Below are positions 25,362-34,743 of a DNA stretch of 64,000 nt, piece by piece (the first letter of the stretch is position 1; each line of letters opens with the position of its first letter). The position numbers and the translations under genes were made by a program. The notes under the pieces were generated by a model that worked only from the letters and a program-made list of their open reading frames with translations, was not told the DNA's origin and made no database searches. Source of the stretch: CAYPPG01 sp964412555 (GTDB taxonomy: Bacteria > Hinthialibacterota > Hinthialibacteria > Hinthialibacterales > Hinthialibacteraceae); contig CAYPPG010000012.1 of NCBI GenBank assembly GCA_964412555.1, forward strand, positions 67,039-131,038, in the 5' to 3' direction.

Positions 25362-27164
25362 TCAGCTGGATTGTTCGATTTCTACGAGGCGTTTGCTATA
25401 AAGACTTAGAATATCCCGCCGTTTGAGCAATCCTAGAAAATCGTTTGATTCGGCATCCAACACCGGTATTTCATCTGTTACCATTTCGGTGAGTTTTCTC
25501 AACACTGCATGAAGGTCTTCATCGGGTGTTGCATACAGATAATCGGGATTGGCAATATCCACTGCGACAATCAAATTTCGCATATGTTCTTCCAATAGCA
25601 ACGTCCGGATATCCTCGATGGAAAAAACACCGATGATTTTCCCATCTGCGCCGGTGATGGGGAAAACATTTTGGGAAGAATCAAGAATCAAGGGAAGCAT
25701 TTGACCCAATGTCATATTGTAAGGAATGGTCACGGTGGCATTCAGAATGTTGATTTCCTTGACGTGCAGTCCGGCTAATACATCGGTGCGATACTCTCCG
25801 AAATGAGCCGGTGAATCGGATTTCAGGAAAACTTGCTCTTCATAAAGTGTGCATCGATACGTCAACAGATAGGTTAAAGAAGACACCAACATCATAGGAA
25901 CCAAAAGTTCGTAGGAACCGGACATCTCCATAACCATCAACAAACTGGCAATCGGTGTCTTTGCGATTCCGGAAAAGAATGCGACCATTCCCACCAATGC
26001 AAAAGAATGTGGTTCACTGATCCACTCGGGGAAATAATACGAGAATAGATTGCCACAAGCTCCACCCAACATCGCTCCAATGAAAAGAGAAGGACCAAAA
26101 ACTCCACCGCTTCCCCCCGAAGAGATTGTAAAAGAAGTCGCGAACATCTTGGCAAAAACCAAGGTGATCATCAAGGTAATCCCGAGATTTTCATTCAGCG
26201 ACTTCTCGATCCATCCATAACCGCCTGAAAGAATTTGGGGAAAAAACAACGCCAGTATTCCTAACATGAATCCCCCGATCATCGGTTTATAATGGGGTTG
26301 GATAGGAATTTTCTTGAAGAAATAATCCCGCCCACCGTAAAAAACTTTTACGTACAAAACACCGACAAGTGCGCATATAATTCCCAGAGCCGTATAGGGA
26401 ATCAAATCCCAGGGAATGAAGACAAAATCAGGAGTATGAAAAACTTGTTTTTGGTGAGTGATGGAAGAAAAAATAGAAAAAGCTACCAAGGAGGAGATAA
26501 TTGCAGGGATCAAACCCTCTGTTTCCATCTCCTGGTCGCGGTAGAGTACTTCGATCGCGAATAGAGCACCTCCCAATGGAGCGCAAAATATAGCGCCAAT
26601 ACCCCCTGCAGTTCCCGATATCAGAAGCATTCGCCGGGATTTTGCATCCAATTTCAGTAAATTGCCGATCCATGCTCCAAATCCGGCTCCGATTTGTGCA
26701 ATCGGCCCTTCTCGTCCTGCCGAGCCACCAGATCCTATCGTAATTGCCGAGGCTATAGTTTTGATGATGGGAACTCTGGCACGTATCCGTCCACGCAGAC
26801 GGTGAAACGCTTTGATATAGGCATCCGTACCATGGCCTTCCGCTTCCGGAGCATAGGTGAAAACAAGTAGTCCACTGAGTAATCCTCCAATCGCCGGCGC
26901 CAAGGGTAACAGCCAGTAATATAAGCCTTCTGCGGGTTGCAGGACACTGGCGTGGGGAGATATTGTGACTTGCGTCCACCCCAGTCCTTGAAAGAGAAAC
27001 AACCGGTAACAGCCATCGACAAGTGAATTGAATAGAATCGCGCCGAGACCGGAAACGATTCCCACGAGACCGCCTAAAAGAATCCACTGCCCTGCCCGCA
27101 CGGCATGTACAGAAAAAGAAGGATGCAATAGACGGTGAAGTAATGAAGAGGGAGTATCTTTCAT
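25362..27164 (-). CDS. ClC-family chloride channel or antiporter with CBS domains
   Basis: The 600-residue membrane protein has the ClC selectivity motifs in order: GSGGSAGREGPIAQIGAGFG (with the gating Glu in GREGP) and SSGGSGGVFGPSLFIGAMLG. About ten further membrane segments surround them. The C-terminal 150 residues form two CBS domains (MLPLILDSSQNVFPITGADG and VLRKLTEMVTDEIPVLDAES), which usually bind adenine nucleotides and regulate gating. The substrate may be chloride, fluoride or nitrate and cannot be told from the sequence, though the GREGP type is the chloride-like one. No clear Shine-Dalgarno is visible at the start. Confidence 0.93.
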   Translation of the reverse strand: MKDTPSSLLHRLLHPSFSVHAVRAGQWILLGGLVGIVSGLGAILFNSLVDGCYRLFLFQGLGWTQVTISPHASVLQPAEGLYYWLLPLAPAIGGLLSGLLVFTYAPEAEGHGTDAYIKAFHRLRGRIRARVPIIKTIASAITIGSGGSAGREGPIAQIGAGFGAWIGNLLKLDAKSRRMLLISGTAGGIGAIFCAPLGGALFAIEVLYRDQEMETEGLIPAIISSLVAFSIFSSITHQKQVFHTPDFVFIPWDLIPYTALGIICALVGVLYVKVFYGGRDYFFKKIPIQPHYKPMIGGFMLGILALFFPQILSGGYGWIEKSLNENLGITLMITLVFAKMFATSFTISSGGSGGVFGPSLFIGAMLGGACGNLFSYYFPEWISEPHSFALVGMVAFFSGIAKTPIASLLMVMEMSGSYELLVPMMLVSSLTYLLTYRCTLYEEQVFLKSDSPAHFGEYRTDVLAGLHVKEINILNATVTIPYNMTLGQMLPLILDSSQNVFPITGADGKIIGVFSIEDIRTLLLEEHMRNLIVAVDIANPDYLYATPDEDLHAVLRKLTEMVTDEIPVLDAESNDFLGLLKRRDILSLYSKRLVEIEQSS

Positions 27165-27821
27165 GGAATCAATTCATATGAAATCGAATTTGTATTGTTG
27201 AAGCGAATTGTGCTTATTACCGAAGCGTCAAAGTGCGACAACAAATGCTAACCGATCGTGGATGAGCTGGAAAATATGTTTGCACAGAATAATAAATGTA
27301 CAAGTGCAAATGGAATAGTCAATGCGAATGAATAGAAGGGAATTCGCTAGAAACAAGGAAGGAGCCATCCGATCTCTCGCAATGACTCCTTCCTACGTCA
27401 CTGTTGGCGTTGCCACTAAATTCATAGAACGCCTTTCTTCCCTGCGCGTTGCACTACAGGGATCGCAATAGGTTTTTCATGAGGGCCATGGTCTCACGAC
27501 CATCGACTCTCTCTCGGGCAATTGTAGTTGCCCTCCCAATCAGGACTATTCGGCACGATTCGAATCGATGAACCTCTTTGTCCTTCACTTATATATTTAA
27601 TGCAATTCTCACTCGATGTCAACGGGGTTTTTGTAAATTGTTCAAAAATATTGCTAATGAAAATGAGTGGTTGGAACTAATTATTAAAATGGGATGATGA
27701 ATGGTGTTTTCTCCATTGTTCTTGTTGGATTTTGGTTCTCAATCATGCTATATTTTATGAGAACGAATCGAAGAGAGTCTTCAATTCTTATGCTTAACAA
27801 TGTTCAATTGAGGAGAAAATC
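27165..27821. other. 657-base non-coding region with several hairpins
   Basis: No gene is supported. Inverted repeats include GGAAGGAG.../CTCCTTCC around 27358-27396, ATGGTC/GACCAT at 27488-27503 and GGGCAA/TTGCCC at 27516-27533. The closely spaced hairpins with different stems look like a composite of dispersed intergenic repeats rather than one structured RNA. The lactonase-like gene begins at 27822 and its promoter should lie near 27730-27800. Confidence 0.5.
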
Positions 27822-28997
27822 ATGAACCAGTTTTTCGGTTGTCGTTATTTCTTACAATGTTTGGGGATTTCAATTGTTGCGCTCGTTTTTCTGCAGTTAC
27901 CCGGAGCGGAAACGAATCCTACGTATCTCCCCTTTTACATCGGAACGTATACCTATGGAGAAAGCGAAGGCATTTATCTGTACAATCTCGATCCGGCCAC
28001 CGGTGCGTTGCACTATGTAAACAAAACCGTTGACGTCGCGAATCCTTCTTTTCTCGCCATCGAGCCGGAGGGGCGTTACCTTTATGCGGTCAATGAAATT
28101 GGGAAATATCAGGGGGAAGCGGGCGGATCGGTTACGGCATTTCGCATCGATACCAAAACCGGCCGTTTGACTTTCATCAACCGGCAGCCGACTCATGGCG
28201 GCGCTCCGTGTTATGTGTCTGTTGACCATACCTGCCATTGGTTGCTTGTATCGAACTATTCGGGAGGGAACATCGCCGTTTTCCCTATTCTGGAAGGCGG
28301 TTGGTTGGGAACGGCGTCCGATGTTGTTCAACATGAAGGGAAAAGTGTAAATCGAAAGCGTCAAAGAGAATCCCATCCACATTCTATCCTTTTTGGCCCT
28401 GATGAAAATTATATTTTCGTGCCCGACTTGGGGATCGATAAAATAATGGTCTACCAGCTCGACAAAAAAGAAGGAACATTGAAACCGGCTGATGCGATGT
28501 TCGCTAAAATGAAACCCGGAGCCGGTCCCCGGCATATGGATTTTCATCCCACGAATCATTTCGCATTTATAATTGAAGAACTCAATTCAACCATCACATC
28601 CATGGTCTATGATCCCATCAATGGTTCGTTAAACAAAATCCAAATCATTTCGACTTTACCCGGCGGCTATGAAGGTATAAATCATTGCGCCGACATCCAT
28701 GTTCATCCATCCGGAAAATTCCTGTATGGCTCCAACCGAGGCCACAACAGTATAGCAATCTTCAGCATTGATGAAAGCACGGGAAAACTCACCCTCATCG
28801 GTCATGAATTGACTCAAGGGGAAACTCCCCGGAATTTCGCGATCGATCCGACAGGGCAGTATTTACTGGCAGCCAACCAAGGGACAAACAATATCGTTGT
28901 ATTTCGCATCGATCCACAAACCGGCAAATTGACACCGACCGGCCACAGCGCTAACGTCCCCACTCCCGTTTGTATCCAATTCATGCCGAGAGAATAA
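27822..28997 (+). CDS. Secreted lactonase-family seven-bladed propeller (6-phosphogluconolactonase-like)
   Basis: The 391-residue product has a signal peptide (hydrophobic residues 10-30) and then the lactonase fold: YIGTYTYGESEGIYLYNLDP at the first blade, NPSFLAIEPEGRYLYAVNE, ESHPHSILFGPDENYIFVPD, GAGPRHMDFHPTNHFAF and the closing NIVVFRIDPQTGKLT. The His- and Arg-containing PHSI and GPRHMDFHP blocks are those of the YbhE/Pgl family. An exported location makes a role in the pentose phosphate pathway unlikely; a lactonase acting on an extracellular sugar lactone is an inference. The start has GGAG seven bases upstream. Confidence 0.88.
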   Translation: MNQFFGCRYFLQCLGISIVALVFLQLPGAETNPTYLPFYIGTYTYGESEGIYLYNLDPATGALHYVNKTVDVANPSFLAIEPEGRYLYAVNEIGKYQGEAGGSVTAFRIDTKTGRLTFINRQPTHGGAPCYVSVDHTCHWLLVSNYSGGNIAVFPILEGGWLGTASDVVQHEGKSVNRKRQRESHPHSILFGPDENYIFVPDLGIDKIMVYQLDKKEGTLKPADAMFAKMKPGAGPRHMDFHPTNHFAFIIEELNSTITSMVYDPINGSLNKIQIISTLPGGYEGINHCADIHVHPSGKFLYGSNRGHNSIAIFSIDESTGKLTLIGHELTQGETPRNFAIDPTGQYLLAANQGTNNIVVFRIDPQTGKLTPTGHSANVPTPVCIQFMPRE

Positions 28998-29032
28998 TAA
29001 ACAAACCGCTCCGTATTATGCACAGTCTCTCA

Positions 29033-29076
29033 TTGTCTGAATCGGGATAGCCAGGATTCTAGGATCAACAGGATTT
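29033..29076 (+). repeat. Interspersed GTCTGAAT...CAGGATT repeat, copy 1
   Basis: This 44-base stretch (TTGTCTGAATCGGGATAGCC then AGGATTCTAGGATCAACAGG) matches a second copy at 56364-56407 and an inverted copy near 56491-56537. I recall the pattern as a widely scattered bacterial repeat. Confidence 0.75.
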
Positions 29077-29098
29077 GCTTTATTGAATGCTGTAAGAG

Positions 29099-30010
29099 TT
29101 ACGGTACTTCAAAACCCATCGAAGCTCCCCAGATAGAAAACCATTGTTCCCGTGAAATAGAAAAATCGAACGCTTGTGCTGCACTATTAATTCGTTCGAT
29201 TTTTCCCGTTCCGATTACCGGTAAAAAACCGACCGGGTGCTGTAGGATCCATGCTAAAGCGACTTGATCTATCGGTACTCCGCCATATTCCATCCCGATT
29301 GCCTTAAGTGCTTCCCTGACACGAAAGGCTTGATCGGATTGTTCTGTGAATAACCGTCCTCCTGCAAAAGGTGACCATGCCATCGGTTTTATCCGGTATT
29401 GTTGGCATAAATCCAATGTGCCGTCCGCCTGAACCTCCATGTTCATGACCGAATATTCAACTTGATTGGTCACAAGTGGAATATCCAAACGAGAAGCCAA
29501 CAAATTATATTGATGGGGAAGAAAATTGGAGACTCCGAAGTGAAGCACTTTGCCTGTTTCTTTCAACTTCGAAAATACTTTTGCCACTTCATCAGCATTC
29601 ATCAAAGGATCAGGGCGATGAATAAGCAATAGGTCGATGTAATCTGTTTGTAAATTTTTTAGCGAATTGTCGACGGATTGCAGAATATGAGTTTCACTCG
29701 TGTTATAGGATTTGATTCTATGTGCCGGTCGATTGGGAGATGTCAATTTAATTCCGCATTTGGTTACGAGTTCAAACTGATCTCTCGAAACAGAGGCTTC
29801 GGTCAATGCCTTTCCAAACAATTCTTCACAGGTATAGCTGCCATAAATATCCGCATGATCAAATGTGGTAATACCGAGTTCCAAACAGACATGGATTAAT
29901 TCAATCGCTTCTTTTGTGCTTTGATTCCATTCGGACAAACGCCACAATCCATGAACCAAGCGCGAAAATTCCGGTCCTTCTTGAGAAAGTTTGATACGTG
30001 GTACTCCCAT
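29099..30010 (-). CDS. Aldo/keto reductase
   Basis: The 303-residue NADPH-dependent reductase has the barrel and the catalytic tetrad context: Asp and Tyr in TTFDHADIYGSYTCEELFGK, Lys in ELVTKCGIKL and His in LLLIHRPDPL. The cofactor-binding end reads VIGTGKIERINSAAQAF. It resembles the E. coli YdhF group. The substrate is unknown. AAAGGAG lies seven bases before the ATG. It stands between two unrelated genes. Confidence 0.92.
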   Translation of the reverse strand: MGVPRIKLSQEGPEFSRLVHGLWRLSEWNQSTKEAIELIHVCLELGITTFDHADIYGSYTCEELFGKALTEASVSRDQFELVTKCGIKLTSPNRPAHRIKSYNTSETHILQSVDNSLKNLQTDYIDLLLIHRPDPLMNADEVAKVFSKLKETGKVLHFGVSNFLPHQYNLLASRLDIPLVTNQVEYSVMNMEVQADGTLDLCQQYRIKPMAWSPFAGGRLFTEQSDQAFRVREALKAIGMEYGGVPIDQVALAWILQHPVGFLPVIGTGKIERINSAAQAFDFSISREQWFSIWGASMGFEVP

Positions 30011-30065
30011 ATAGATCTCCTTTCACGATTCACACGGTTTCATATAGTATTCATTTTGAATAAAT

Positions 30066-31733
30066 TTAAAGTTTTTTGATGATCATCCTTTGATTGATCT
30101 CCGGAGACTGAACCTGTTGTGTTTCCCCATCAGGCCATCGAATCGATACTCGTAAAATTTCGCTTTCATCCCCCAAACCGAAATGCAGTGTTGCGCTGCT
30201 CTGAGAAAGAAAGCTATCACTGGAATACAATTCTTTCATCTGTTTTCTTGATTTCGTCTCAACAATTGCACGCGCGCCGTATACAGGAGTACCCAGTTTA
30301 TTTTGAATTTTGATTTGCAGCCAATTTCCAATTTTACTCCGGTTTTCAAGATAAAACGGTTTCCCGTCCAAATTATTGATGAGAATATCCACATCACCGT
30401 CCTGATCGAAATCGGAGGCGGCGCTTCCTCTGGATACTCCTTTCACCAAACAACCCGGCCCACTTTCTTGATTTTTTTCAACAAATATCCCTTGTCCTTT
30501 GTTCCAATATATCGGATTGATTTTCTCATACCCCAAAAGTGAAGGAATCTCATCCGCTACCGGATAGACATGCCCGGCGGAAAAATGCAAGTCGTTCCAC
30601 GAATCGTTGTCAAAATCTTCCATCAACAGGCCAAAGCACACGAGTGGCTTGGATCCTTTTTCGACACCGCTGATGAGGGAGGCGTCGAGGAATTGCATCG
30701 CTCCCTCGTTTCGGTAAAGAACGTTGTATTCATCCTGATAATTTGCGACGGCGATATCCAAATCCAAGTCACCATCGGCATCGCTGATTGCGAGACCCAT
30801 TCCGCTTTGCTCCAGCCCGCTCTCGCTTAATCCTGCGCCGGCAAATAGAGATATATCTTCGAAATATCCATTTCCCTTATTCTCATAAAGGATGTTGCAG
30901 GACATGTCGTTCGCGACATAAATATCCAAATCACCATCGTTATCCAAATCGGAAAATTTAACTGTAAAAGCGCGACCTGTTTGAAAGGAATTGATCCCCC
31001 GTTTTTCCGATTCCTCTCGAAATGTTCCATCTCCTTTGTTGATAAAAAGATGGTCATTGGCAGGCTCGAACATAGCCGGACCGAGAAATGTTTTCTTGCC
31101 GTAATATTCCGTCGTGGTTCCCAATCGGTCAGTGATTTCCTTGGAAAAGACAGCATATTGTCCGACATAAAGATCCAAAAAACCATCACCGTTGATATCT
31201 GCAAAGGCTGCGCCGGTACTAAATCCGTAGTCTTGCGCTCCCCCCGCATTTGGAATGCTTTCGAAACTCCCATCTCCTCGATTGAGATACAATCGGTTGG
31301 GGCCAAAGTTCGTTAGATAGCAATCCAATTTCCCATCACCGTTCACATCCGCAAAATAGGCGCCAAGGCCAAATCCATTATCCCCCAGGCCGCTTTCATC
31401 GGTCGCATTTCGAAACGTGCCATCTCGGTTGTTGAGGAACAGTTGGTTTGTCGGCAGAGGTTGTGCTTTTTGATTTTCTAAGAATGAACCGTTGATAAAA
31501 TAGATATCATCCCAACCGTCTCCATTGATATCGGCAATGGAGACTCCCCCGCCTTTGGCTTCGACAATATAATTCTTTTCGGGTGAACCGTTCACTTGTT
31601 GAAAACGAAGACCTTTTTCCTCGGCTTTTTCAACAAAATAGAATTGAGCATCGGCAGAAGAACAAAAAAAGAATAGGACACAAATGAATTCGTGTGCCCA
31701 CAATTTGTTTTGAATGGCCGTCCGTGGAAGCAC
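30066..31733 (-). CDS. Secreted FG-GAP/VCBS and UnbV-ASPIC domain protein (CRTAC1-like)
   Basis: The 555-residue product has a signal peptide (residues about 12-29, ending SSADA). About seven integrin-like FG-GAP/VCBS repeats follow, each with a calcium-binding loop such as DINGDGWDDIYFINGS, DVNGDGKLDCYLTNF, DLDNDGDLDIYVANDM and DFDQDGDVDILINNLDG. The C-terminal UnbV-ASPIC domain runs from NWLQIKIQNKLGTPVYGARA to the end. The start is GTG at 31733, 17 bases after the stop of the TPR gene, and its ribosome binding site sits in that gap, so the two are coupled. Function is not known; surface or periplasmic binding is inferred. Confidence 0.88.
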   Translation of the reverse strand: MLPRTAIQNKLWAHEFICVLFFFCSSADAQFYFVEKAEEKGLRFQQVNGSPEKNYIVEAKGGGVSIADINGDGWDDIYFINGSFLENQKAQPLPTNQLFLNNRDGTFRNATDESGLGDNGFGLGAYFADVNGDGKLDCYLTNFGPNRLYLNRGDGSFESIPNAGGAQDYGFSTGAAFADINGDGFLDLYVGQYAVFSKEITDRLGTTTEYYGKKTFLGPAMFEPANDHLFINKGDGTFREESEKRGINSFQTGRAFTVKFSDLDNDGDLDIYVANDMSCNILYENKGNGYFEDISLFAGAGLSESGLEQSGMGLAISDADGDLDLDIAVANYQDEYNVLYRNEGAMQFLDASLISGVEKGSKPLVCFGLLMEDFDNDSWNDLHFSAGHVYPVADEIPSLLGYEKINPIYWNKGQGIFVEKNQESGPGCLVKGVSRGSAASDFDQDGDVDILINNLDGKPFYLENRSKIGNWLQIKIQNKLGTPVYGARAIVETKSRKQMKELYSSDSFLSQSSATLHFGLGDESEILRVSIRWPDGETQQVQSPEINQRMIIKKL

Positions 31734-31750
31734 GTTGATTTCTTCTCCGC

Positions 31751-32917
31751 TTATTGATTGTGTTCTTGTTGTTTTAATCGTTGAATGGCTACTGTCAGGT
31801 TATTCCGGATTTCCGGATTATCCATTCCCAACTGCATCGCTTTTTGAAAAGCCGCCGCTGCGTCTTTATAATTTTGTTCCATCATCAAACATATACCGAG
31901 TGCGTTGAAACAAGAAGCATTTTCCGGTGTGAACTGTATGGCTTTATCCAAAAGGACATGTGCCTGTTTATAATTTTCTTTTTTGATAAAGATCAGGCTC
32001 AAAGTCAACATCACTTTTGAATTGTCCGGATCGTATTTCAAACCTTTTTGGAAGCACGTGATCGCGTCATCGATTTGATTTCTTTGAAAATAGAGCTTTC
32101 CCAAAGCAATCCATGCCTTTGAATCTTCCGGTGTATGCCGCACGGTACGAAGCAATCCATACAATTTGTTTTGTTCCTGCTTCAAGTTCTGATACCGTTC
32201 CATTTCGGCCTTGGCTTCCTCTCGCTTCCCAGTTCGTGCCAGTGCCTGGCCGAGAAACCGATGTGCATCCGGTTCATGCGGATTGAGTTCAATTGCTTGA
32301 TTCAAGGTCTCGATGGCTTCTTGAAATTGACCTTGTTTCATCAAAACCTGGCCGAGTCCTTCATAGGCTTTCATGGAATCCGATTTGATTTCAATCATTT
32401 CTTCAAACAGCGTCTGGGCTTCGTCATGTCGTTGGAGGGAAATCAAGAGATTTGCCAATAGATAGCGCGGGCGGCTGTAATCAGGATTGTGTTGAATCGC
32501 CAGGCGATAGTATTTTTTCGCTTGTTCATGATCGTCGTGCATTTCTTGCGCAAAGACACCCAAAAGATTGTAGGCTTGCGCGTAAGTTGGATGTTTTTGC
32601 ACTAATCGTAAGAGTTCTTGCTCTGCCTTATCGTATTGCTTTAAGGCAATCATTTGTTTTACGAATGCATAGTGTACTTTCGGATCGCTGTCATCGATTT
32701 CTAGAGCTTTTTGATACCATTGCAACGCATCATCAAATTGATAGCGGTTTTCGGCAGTGCGCGCCTTGGAGAGACAGTCTTGATACGAATTAGGTGAAGA
32801 TTCCTTCGAAGAACATGGAGAGGACGAAAAAATCATCCCCATAAAAATCGCTAGATTGAGTAATGTGAAACAAATTCGTTCACTATCCTGCATTCTACGA
32901 TGATTATCTCTGTTCAT
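31751..32917 (-). CDS. TPR-repeat protein, probably exported
   Basis: The 388-residue product has a hydrophobic segment at residues about 18-34 (LLNLAIFMGMIFSSSP) followed by a Cys. This could be a weak lipoprotein signal, although the lipobox is not canonical. Roughly nine tetratricopeptide repeats follow, for example NRYQFDDALQWYQKALEIDD, AYNLLGVFAQEMHDDHEQAK and GQFQEAIETLNQAIELNPHE. TPR proteins beside UnbV-ASPIC proteins are a recurrent pair. A strong ribosome binding site (GGGGAGG six bases before ATG) fixes the start. Confidence 0.85.
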   Translation of the reverse strand: MNRDNHRRMQDSERICFTLLNLAIFMGMIFSSSPCSSKESSPNSYQDCLSKARTAENRYQFDDALQWYQKALEIDDSDPKVHYAFVKQMIALKQYDKAEQELLRLVQKHPTYAQAYNLLGVFAQEMHDDHEQAKKYYRLAIQHNPDYSRPRYLLANLLISLQRHDEAQTLFEEMIEIKSDSMKAYEGLGQVLMKQGQFQEAIETLNQAIELNPHEPDAHRFLGQALARTGKREEAKAEMERYQNLKQEQNKLYGLLRTVRHTPEDSKAWIALGKLYFQRNQIDDAITCFQKGLKYDPDNSKVMLTLSLIFIKKENYKQAHVLLDKAIQFTPENASCFNALGICLMMEQNYKDAAAAFQKAMQLGMDNPEIRNNLTVAIQRLKQQEHNQ

Positions 32918-32971
32918 GACAACCTCCCCAATGACAATAATTTCCTATAGCGATTAAGAAAATACGACGCG

Positions 32972-34462
32972 TTATTTCACAAGAACCGGAAATTCCCGGC
33001 ATTCTCCATGAAGTGTCCAGCGAACCCGATATTCCCCCAGAGTCACATTTTCGCGGTTCCATTTCAGAATGAGTAATCCCACTTGATCCTTTTTGGCTAT
33101 TTTATCATCCTTTTTCCGAATATCCGCGATTTTTGTTTTGCCTTCCTTGTCAAACAATTCAACTTCAATATGGCCGGAAACGCGCGTTTGAGAGACGATG
33201 TAAGTAGTTGTTTCATTATCAATAGTACTTGGGATCACCGCTGCCATCGTAAAATATTTATTGCTGTGAAAGGGACGATGAAATTCGGTTACCGGTAAAT
33301 CAGGATATTTTCTAATAAAAGATGGTGGAGTATCGATTTTCCGGTGGGCAAGTTCACGTATCGTCGAATCAAAATCCATGAGACCTCTCCATAACGTGCC
33401 GGCGAGTTCGGGGAATTCACCGCCGGGCGGTTCCGTAATAGGGATTCTTCCCAATGCCGCCATTTGCACGGCATAATTGGAATTGTGCCACTGCGGATTC
33501 TCTTTATCCCCATTCCACATGACCTTCAAATTCGTATTGATGATCCGCTGGATATCTTCTTTCGTAAACGTGATTCCGGAATGGTATGCTTCTACAATTT
33601 CATAAATCTCCCCGGCTTGATAATTCCGGTACGGATGCACATTCACCCAATGGCGGAGTTTGTTGGGTGAAGACGATTCAATATCCCAAGGACCGAATGG
33701 TTCCCAGTAATTCCAAACATAATGATCCTGATAGAGACACATGCGGCTCTTCATGAAATTGAAAATCTTAAGTGCCTTCTCACGATAAAACTCTTCTCCC
33801 GTGATCCGATAGATGCGCAGGCAAGCGATCCCCATCGAATTTTGTTTGTTGAACGGAAGAGATAAATTTGATTTTGTAACCGGGAGAATACGCCACTCGT
33901 TCAACCGGCTGGGTGTCATATAGTGATCCCAGGAGCGGTACGCGCCATACCGCCCGTCTTCGAACCATGTTCCACGCCGGTCCCATTTTTCAATCAAATG
34001 CTTTTTGGCTAATTCCAGATATTCCTTCACTTTCTCTTCATATTTTTGAACAATTATTTCTTTTTCGCTTCTCAATACCGTTTCGCTGAAGTCCAACATA
34101 TGATTGATAAGAATTGCATCCCCGATATGAACGTCGCCGATATAGTCTTCATCGTAAATATAAGGTCCGACCCAACCCTTGTAGCCATCCGGAGAAACAT
34201 GCATCTTCTCAATCAACGCGTCATAGTACCGGATCGCTGCATCGAGATACCCTTCATCATGAGTTTTCCGATATTCGTCCATAAACCGTCCCATTCTATA
34301 GGCCGCGTGCCAGCACAAGCCTTCACCGGTCATGGTATCCTCAGTGCGAAGTAACGGTGTTCTCATTCTGCTTTTGAGCAATTCCTCGGGTGAGGATTGC
34401 GCATGGCAAATGGAATCGTCACATAAAACAAAGAACAAAAATGTGATCAAGATTTTTTTCAT
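32972..34462 (-). CDS. Secreted protein with an alpha/alpha-barrel look, function unknown
   Basis: The roughly 496-residue product has a signal peptide (MKKILITFLFFVLCDDSICH, then AQ). It is rich in Trp, His and Tyr with repeated helical pairs (GEGLCWHAAYRMGRFMDEYR, GYLDAAIRYYDALIEKMHV, NSMGIACLRIYRITGEEFYR, WNYWEPFGPWDIESSSPNKL). This is the pattern of an (alpha/alpha) toroid like those of polysaccharide lyases, epimerases and glycosidases. A beta-sandwich-like C-terminal 120 residues follows. I cannot assign a named family or catalytic residues. GGAAG about eight bases before the ATG at 34462 supports the start. It is divergent from the beta-helix gene at 34744. Confidence 0.65.
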   Translation of the reverse strand: MKKILITFLFFVLCDDSICHAQSSPEELLKSRMRTPLLRTEDTMTGEGLCWHAAYRMGRFMDEYRKTHDEGYLDAAIRYYDALIEKMHVSPDGYKGWVGPYIYDEDYIGDVHIGDAILINHMLDFSETVLRSEKEIIVQKYEEKVKEYLELAKKHLIEKWDRRGTWFEDGRYGAYRSWDHYMTPSRLNEWRILPVTKSNLSLPFNKQNSMGIACLRIYRITGEEFYREKALKIFNFMKSRMCLYQDHYVWNYWEPFGPWDIESSSPNKLRHWVNVHPYRNYQAGEIYEIVEAYHSGITFTKEDIQRIINTNLKVMWNGDKENPQWHNSNYAVQMAALGRIPITEPPGGEFPELAGTLWRGLMDFDSTIRELAHRKIDTPPSFIRKYPDLPVTEFHRPFHSNKYFTMAAVIPSTIDNETTTYIVSQTRVSGHIEVELFDKEGKTKIADIRKKDDKIAKKDQVGLLILKWNRENVTLGEYRVRWTLHGECREFPVLVK

Positions 34463-34743
34463 GCTTTCATCTTCCTTTTTCTTTAAATTGCGGAAACAAT
34501 GGATAACGGGTAGTTTCACAAGAATATCCATGATAATCCAAGAAACAAATCGATATACCTGTTTACATAGTGAAGCAGAGAAAAGAAATGATGCAAATCT
34601 CATTACTGCTGTGTACTTCGGATATTTCCCCGAACATTTTCAAACATTGATGCCGTTGCTCTATGATAAATTCGCAAAAGGGAAAGAATAATGATGAGAA
34701 CTCATTCATGAGAATTACCAAAAATGAGAGAGGAGAGATCAAT

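Noticed and set aside
34531..34692. A 54-codon plus-strand frame containing YFGYFPEHFQTLMPLLYDKF
   Set aside because: It reads like protein but has no ribosome binding site that stands out, lies in a divergent promoter region and matches no family I know. Possibly a relic; not enough to call.
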